From contig JAIWOB010000138.1 of NCBI GenBank assembly GCA_020217065.1, positions 1 through 10,000 of the forward strand: 10,000 nt of DNA. Reading direction: 5' to 3'. Origin of the DNA: Chloroflexota bacterium (GTDB lineage: Bacteria > Chloroflexota > Anaerolineae > Anaerolineales > Villigracilaceae). The notes beneath the pieces are model-generated. The model searched no databases and was not told the DNA's origin. It saw only the letters and a list, made by a program, of their open reading frames with translations. The position numbers and the translations under genes were made by a program. This document shows, piece by piece, positions 5,995 to 10,000 of this stretch (its first letter is position 1; each line of letters opens with the position of its first letter).

Positions 5995-6336
5995 ATGACC
6001 TCTCACGCCTGGATTAAAGAATTCCCCGCCGCCATCACCGTTTGCGACGCGGAGGGCGTCATCCTTGAAATGAACGACAAAGCCGCCAAAACTTTCGAAG
6101 CGGACGGCGGCTACACTCTCATCGGCTCGAACCTGCTCAACTGTCACCCAGGGCAGTCTCAACAAAAAGTGGAAAGACTCCTCGCGGCAAAGGTCAAAAA
6201 CGTTTACACTATCGAAAAGAACGGCGTGAAGAAACTCATCTATCAGTCGCCGTGGTACGAAGAAGGAGAATACGCGGGCTTTGTCGAAATCTCCCTCGAA
6301 ATCCCGCAAGAAATACCGTACTTTGTCCGCTCCTAA
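5995..6336 (+). CDS. Stand-alone PAS-domain protein
   Basis: This 113-residue protein is a single PAS-like fold with nothing attached. FPAAITVCDAEGVILEMNDK (10-29) is the first PAS strand pair and helix. IGSNLLNCHPGQSQQKVERL (43-62) has the CHPxxSxxKVxxLL pattern seen in PAS domains of the DUF438/PAS_10 type. YAGFVEISLEI (93-103) is the last strand. PAS domains sense small ligands, redox state or cofactors, or dimerise; C50 and H51 are candidate ligand contacts. No output domain exists, so it may regulate or bind a neighbouring protein. GGAG at 5986-5989 precedes the ATG by five bases. It lies between the radical SAM gene and the DUF155-like gene on the same strand. PAS membership is fairly sure; its role is unknown. 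Confidence 0.8.
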   Translation: MTSHAWIKEFPAAITVCDAEGVILEMNDKAAKTFEADGGYTLIGSNLLNCHPGQSQQKVERLLAAKVKNVYTIEKNGVKKLIYQSPWYEEGEYAGFVEISLEIPQEIPYFVRS

Positions 6337-6396
6337 TCAATCTCCACCGACCTTCGACCTTTGACTTTCAACTAATTTCATCTCTCATCTTTCCGT

Positions 6397-7404
6397 ATGG
6401 AAATCTGCTACCTCCTCTCCTTCCCCGACCCCGACGACGGCAAAGCCCCGCCCGCCGAACAATTCAAGGGCTTGAAAGACGCGCCGTATTTTCAACCGGT
6501 GGATATTGACCTGGCGACCCTGGGCGAGGAAACCGTTCTCATCGAAGGTCACGCGGTGCAGGTTGTCCGTCAGCGGTACGATGGGTGCGTACAGACGCTG
6601 GAATGCCGTTTCACGCTCAAAGACCCGTTTGCCGCATCCGTTTTACAAGAACGAGCCAAAATTCAAAGCGCCCTGCAAAGCAAATTCATCCCCGCTTCGC
6701 ACCGTCAAAGCGGGCTGTATGAAGAGTACATTATTTTGCTGGTCAAGGACGCCAAACCCTCGCCCGATAAATGGATTGAGAAAAACGCCCTCGCCCTGGC
6801 GCGTTTCATCCGTTCGCAGCGTGAAGTCTTCGACAAAAGCGAGGTCGAAGAGATTCTCATGTCGCGCACGCGCTACTCGGCAAAGGAACTCACCCTTGTG
6901 GATTGGGAGGGCGCGGTCATCATCGCTCCGCTCGAAGATTATCAATCCGACATCGCCCTGCTCAAAATCGGCAATTACCAACTATTGCGCTATCGGATGT
7001 TGAACGAATCGATTGACAAAATGCTGGATAAAATCCAGGAAACCTTCTTCGAAAACAAGCGCCGCCCGCGCCCTACGCGCGGCGTCATCCGCCAGATTGC
7101 GGAGCATAAGCTCGAAGTGATGCTCGATTTCGAACGCGCCGAGCAAAACCTCCTGCTCATCGGCGATTGGTATACCGCCAAACTCTACGAAGCCATCCAG
7201 CGCGAACTCTACCTCAAGGATTGGAAGGAAAACCTCAAGAACAAACTCGACAACCTCGAAAGCATCGTCGAAACCATCAAAGACAACTTCTCACTGTCAT
7301 GGGAAGGCATTATGGAAAGAGCCGAACTCATCGGGTGGGTTGTCCTGCTCATTGGCTATCTCTACCTCTTCTTTGTGCAAGACCTTGCGAAAGTCGGAAA
7401 ATAG
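6397..7404 (+). CDS. DUF155/RMD1-like protein with C-terminal membrane anchor
   Basis: This 335-residue protein has an N-terminal alpha/beta part (about 1-180, including LYEEYIILLVKD and the helix NALALARFIRSQREVF), a helical region with NESIDKMLDKIQETF, and a long paired helix section (about 225-305: RAEQNLLLIGDWYTAKLYEA then NLKNKLDNLESIVETIKDNF). It ends in one TM helix at about 311-327 (LIGWVVLLIGYLYLFFV) with a short positive tail. This overall plan, long coiled helices directly before a single C-terminal TM segment, resembles the DUF155/RMD1/YagE family, membrane-associated proteins of poorly known role. The match is by pattern only. The ATG lies in a pyrimidine-rich stretch without a recognisable ribosome site; an in-frame TAA 24 bases upstream excludes a longer N terminus. 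Its stop TAG overlaps the ribosome site (AGGAG, 7403-7407) of the next gene, pointing to one operon with the degenerate radical SAM gene. Confidence 0.75.
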   Translation: MEICYLLSFPDPDDGKAPPAEQFKGLKDAPYFQPVDIDLATLGEETVLIEGHAVQVVRQRYDGCVQTLECRFTLKDPFAASVLQERAKIQSALQSKFIPASHRQSGLYEEYIILLVKDAKPSPDKWIEKNALALARFIRSQREVFDKSEVEEILMSRTRYSAKELTLVDWEGAVIIAPLEDYQSDIALLKIGNYQLLRYRMLNESIDKMLDKIQETFFENKRRPRPTRGVIRQIAEHKLEVMLDFERAEQNLLLIGDWYTAKLYEAIQRELYLKDWKENLKNKLDNLESIVETIKDNFSLSWEGIMERAELIGWVVLLIGYLYLFFVQDLAKVGK

Positions 7405-7413
7405 GAGAATCAA

Positions 7414-8550
7414 ATGAATATCCTCAACCGCCTGACCGAAAATTTCACCAAAGTCCAGCCGCTGCCCGCCGGCGTTCATCACCTTCAAGCCATGCATGAC
7501 GAAAAACCCTACCGTCTGCATCTCCGCCTCAACAAAGACGGTTCGGGACTGCTCATCCTCAACGCCGCCACTGTTTTGCAGCTCAACCCCACCGCCGCCG
7601 AGTGCGCCTTTCATTTCGTCAAGGGGACGGAACCCGACGAAGCGGCGAAGCAAATTTCGAAGCGTTATCGGGTGGATAAAAAGACCGCGCTGGCGGATTT
7701 TCAAAACTTCACGGAACAAATTCAAGAACTCATCTCCACCCCCGACCTTGACCCCGTCTCCTTCCTGAATTTTGAGCGGGCTGCCCCCCATTCGGCTGGG
7801 ACGACCCTCAGGCTCGACTGCGCTCTCACGTACCGCCTCCCCGAAAACACGCAGGCGCAGTACGCTCCCGTCAAACGCGTCGAGCGCGAACTCTCCACCG
7901 ACGAGTGGAAACTCATCATGGATAAGGCTTGGGCGGCGGGCGTCCCGCACATCGTCTTCACGGGCGGAGAAGCCACCCTGCGCGACGACCTGCTGATGTT
8001 GATTGACCACGCCGAAAAGAACGGTCAGGTCTGCGGCTTGCTTACCGACGGCATCAAACTCGCCGACAAGGATTATCTCGAAATGCTCCTGCAAACGGGT
8101 CTCGACCATGTAATGCTCATCCTCCAGCCCAACAACCCGCGCTCGTGGAAAGCCATCGAGACCATCGTTCCCGCCGACCTCTTCCTCACCGTCCATCTGA
8201 CTCTGACGAAGGAAAACGTAAAAGACGCCAAAGACATCCTGCAAAAACTCGCCAACCTGGCAGTGGAAAATATCTCCCTCAGCGCCGCCGAAAGCGACCT
8301 GCTCGACGAGCTGCTAGCGCTGCAAGACATTGCCAGTTCCCTCAACCTCACCCTGCGCTGGGACCTGCCCGTCCCGTACTCCGCCGCCAACCCCATCAGC
8401 GTCGAAACCGTAGACGATGCGCTCCCCGCCGGCGCGGGCAAAGCCTGGCTCTATGTCGAACCCGACGGCGATGTCCTCCCCGCCCAGGGCGAACCCGACA
8501 AGGTAATGGGCAATTTGCTGCGGGACGAGTGGGAAAACATCGTCAGGTAA
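7414..8550 (+). CDS. Degenerate (cysteine-less) radical SAM paralogue with PqqD-like domain
   Basis: This 378-residue protein is a clear paralogue of the radical SAM protein at 4606. The PqqD-like domain is shared, with the LNPTAA motif at residues 57-62 as in the other copy. The barrel region matches closely (VPHIVFTGGEATLR identical in both). At the cluster-binding loop the three cysteines C143, C147 and C150 are replaced by L142, T146 and Q149 in a gap-free alignment, while GGE (184-186) and the barrel are kept. At the C terminus it preserves EPDGDVLPA, equivalent to EPNGDVIPC, and ends just before the SPASM CxxC region. It cannot hold the [4Fe-4S] cluster, so it is probably a pseudoenzyme acting as substrate-binding partner or scaffold. 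The frame is intact over its whole length, so it is a maintained gene, not debris. AGGAG six bases before ATG overlaps the previous stop. Pseudo-radical SAM partners are known in some peptide maturation cassettes (e.g. GG-Bacteroidales, from memory). Confidence 0.93.
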   Translation: MNILNRLTENFTKVQPLPAGVHHLQAMHDEKPYRLHLRLNKDGSGLLILNAATVLQLNPTAAECAFHFVKGTEPDEAAKQISKRYRVDKKTALADFQNFTEQIQELISTPDLDPVSFLNFERAAPHSAGTTLRLDCALTYRLPENTQAQYAPVKRVERELSTDEWKLIMDKAWAAGVPHIVFTGGEATLRDDLLMLIDHAEKNGQVCGLLTDGIKLADKDYLEMLLQTGLDHVMLILQPNNPRSWKAIETIVPADLFLTVHLTLTKENVKDAKDILQKLANLAVENISLSAAESDLLDELLALQDIASSLNLTLRWDLPVPYSAANPISVETVDDALPAGAGKAWLYVEPDGDVLPAQGEPDKVMGNLLRDEWENIVR

Positions 8551-8563
8551 ATTAGAGAAGAGA

Positions 8564-8587
8564 CCCGCGCGTCAAGGCAGGCGCGGG
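8564..8587 (+). other. Perfect 7-bp hairpin before the VWA gene
   Basis: CCCGCGC (8564-8570) and GCGCGGG (8581-8587) form a perfect GC-only stem around a 10-nt loop, between the stop of the radical SAM paralogue and the ATG at 8600. The 3' side is AAAATT with no T-run, so it is not a typical rightward intrinsic terminator. It could be a transcript-processing or attenuating structure; its right arm ends 12 nt before the ATG and could reduce access to the start. Confidence 0.4.
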
Positions 8588-8599
8588 AAAATTCCAATC

Positions 8600-10000
8600 A
8601 TGCGTTTTAACGCTCCGCTTTTCCTGCTCTTATTGTTATTGCTGCCGTTAGCGGTTTACATTGGTTTGCCAAGCAAAGCGAAAAAACAGGAAATCGCTTC
8701 TTTAATTCTGCGGGGAGTGATTTTGCTTTGCCTCATCCTCTCCCTCGCAGGACTCGAACTTGTCAAGAGCGGAAACAACCTCGCGGTGGTCTTTCTCATG
8801 GACGTGTCCGACTCCATGCCGCAGCAAGCCGTAGAGCAGGAAGTGGCGTATGTGCGCGAGGCGCTCAAATCCATCGGCGCGGACGATAAAGCCGCCATCA
8901 TCCTCTTCGGCGCAGATGCGTTGGTCGAACGCCCGATGTCGGCGTTGAACGAACTCTCGACCATCACCTCTGTCCCAATCACAAATCAAACCGACATCGC
9001 CGAAGCCATTCAACTGGGGTTGGCTTTGTATCCTTCTGGCTACGCGAAGCGGATGGTGATTTTGTCCGACGGAGCCGAAACCACAGGCGACGCGCTCAAC
9101 GCCGCGAAGTTCGCTTCTTCCGCTGACGTTCAAATCGTGGTCATGCCGTTTCTCAGCCAGGTGGACGCCGAAGCCCTCGTCACCGAAGTGGACGCTCCCA
9201 CCCATCTCCGCGCGGGCGAACAATTCGACTTGAACGTTTCGATTCAGGCGAACCGGTCTATGCGGGCGACGGTGCGCGTACTTGCCAAAAATCAAATCCT
9301 GTATGAAGCGACGCACGAACTTCACAAGGGCAACCAAACCCTGAGCCTGCCGCTAACCGCCAACGAGCCTGGCTTCGTCAGTTATCAAGCGCAGATTACG
9401 CCCGAGCAGGATTCCTTCTATCAAAACAATCGGCTGGATACCTTCTCGCAGGTCGAGGGTCCGCCTCGGGTTTTGTTGGTCGCTCCGCCCGCAGGCGAGA
9501 CTCTGCCCGACGGCAAGCCGCGTCCCGACGAGTATTCCCTCCTCCAGCAAGTCCTCGCCTCGGCTGGCTTCGACGTGAAAACCGTCACGCCGAGCCTCAT
9601 GCCCGCCGACCTGCCGACCCTCGCGCAGTACAACTCTGTAGCGCTGGTGGATGTCCCCGCCCGCGAGCTGGACACCGTCCAAATGGAGACGCTGAAATCC
9701 TACGTCCGCGACCTCGGCGGCGGGCTGGTAACCGTCGGCGGACCGACCAGTTTCGGAGTCGGCGGTTATTTCCGCACGCCGCTCGAAGAGGCGCTCCCCA
9801 TCGACATGGAAATCAAGGACGAGCAGCGCCGCCCGTCGTTGAGCATCGTCTTCATCATTGACCATTCTGGAAGCATGAGCGACACCAGCGGCGGCGTGCC
9901 CAAACTGGAACTTGCCAAAGAAGCGGCGGCGCGTTCGGTGGAGATGCTTTTCCCGTCTGACCGTGTGGGCGTGATTGCCTTCGACGACACCGCCAGTTGG
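8600..10000 (+). CDS. Large membrane protein with two VWA domains and a GATase-like domain (3' end missing)
   Basis: The frame is open from ATG 8600 through the window edge, 467 residues so far. Two hydrophobic segments (about 4-24 and 33-51) anchor it. VWA domain 1 begins near residue 62, with D68-x-S70-x-S72, T131 (NQTDI) and D157-G158 completing the metal-dependent adhesion site. A glutamine-amidotransferase-like region follows from about residue 288 (PPRVLLVAPP) to 410, with GGGLVTVGGPTSFGVGGY. VWA domain 2 starts at about 415 with D421-HSGS (IIDHSGSMSD) and is cut. This arrangement is seen in BatA-like/'VWA plus glutamine amidotransferase-like' membrane proteins, whose role is poorly defined but which commonly bind partner proteins through the MIDAS sites. 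No strong ribosome site is visible. It may be the last gene of the cluster or the first of another unit. Confidence 0.92.
   Translation, partial: MRFNAPLFLLLLLLLPLAVYIGLPSKAKKQEIASLILRGVILLCLILSLAGLELVKSGNNLAVVFLMDVSDSMPQQAVEQEVAYVREALKSIGADDKAAIILFGADALVERPMSALNELSTITSVPITNQTDIAEAIQLGLALYPSGYAKRMVILSDGAETTGDALNAAKFASSADVQIVVMPFLSQVDAEALVTEVDAPTHLRAGEQFDLNVSIQANRSMRATVRVLAKNQILYEATHELHKGNQTLSLPLTANEPGFVSYQAQITPEQDSFYQNNRLDTFSQVEGPPRVLLVAPPAGETLPDGKPRPDEYSLLQQVLASAGFDVKTVTPSLMPADLPTLAQYNSVALVDVPARELDTVQMETLKSYVRDLGGGLVTVGGPTSFGVGGYFRTPLEEALPIDMEIKDEQRRPSLSIVFIIDHSGSMSDTSGGVPKLELAKEAAARSVEMLFPSDRVGVIAFDDTASW

Noticed and set aside
7297..8244. 315-codon minus-strand open frame
   Set aside because: Antisense shadow of the pseudo-radical SAM gene; no recognisable motif and it runs across the junction of two well-supported genes.
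8702..9337. 211-codon minus-strand open frame
   Set aside because: Shadow of the VWA protein, whose MIDAS residues are all in frame on the plus strand.

Overview
The window looks like part of a GC-rich bacterial chromosome, most plausibly a Chloroflexota (Anaerolineae-type) genome. This is an inference from gene content (a DUF2207-like protein with a Gly/Cys-Ala tail, a VWA/GATase-like membrane protein, a LacI regulator) and from intergenic debris made of short word-like repeats. No marker gene is present to prove the lineage.

Left part (1-2042, minus strand). A LacI-family regulator (184-1218) has a textbook promoter (TTGACT, 17 bp, TATTAT). A perfect 32-bp palindrome made of two abutting LacI-type operators sits over its -10 box and predicted start site, so the gene very probably controls itself. 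A terminator-like hairpin overlaps its stop codon. Below it, at the window edge, is a strong Shine-Dalgarno sequence and the possible start of another gene. A small multi-pass membrane protein of unknown role (1468-1956) is preceded by, and overlaps by 2 nt, a 28-codon ORF with its own ribosome site. This pair has a good minus-strand promoter whose -35 box lies inside a small palindrome, and a hairpin terminator downstream.

Right part (2329-8550, plus strand). Six codirectional genes form a probable operon or gene cluster: a two-TM zinc-ribbon protein; a secreted-then-anchored DUF2207-like protein ending in a cytoplasmic Cys-Ala alternating tail; a complete radical SAM/SPASM protein with an N-terminal PqqD-like domain; a stand-alone PAS-domain protein; a DUF155/RMD1-like tail-anchored protein; and a second copy of the PqqD-radical SAM architecture that has lost all three cluster cysteines and the SPASM domain but keeps the GGE motif. 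The striking idea is that the catalytic radical SAM protein and its degenerate paralogue together modify the Cys-Ala tail of the membrane protein, i.e. an apparently uncharacterised RiPP-like protein maturation system. The substrate and chemistry are inference; the gene architecture, motifs and losses are read directly.

Far right (8600-10000). After a perfect 7-bp hairpin comes a large membrane protein with two VWA domains separated by a GATase-like region, running off the window. It may or may not belong to the same transcription unit.

No rRNA, tRNA, CRISPR array, transposase or phage gene was seen. No gene-free stretch exceeds about 290 bases. The two longest are 1219-1467 (LacI promoter/operator plus terminator) and 2043-2328 (two divergent promoters plus word-like filler).
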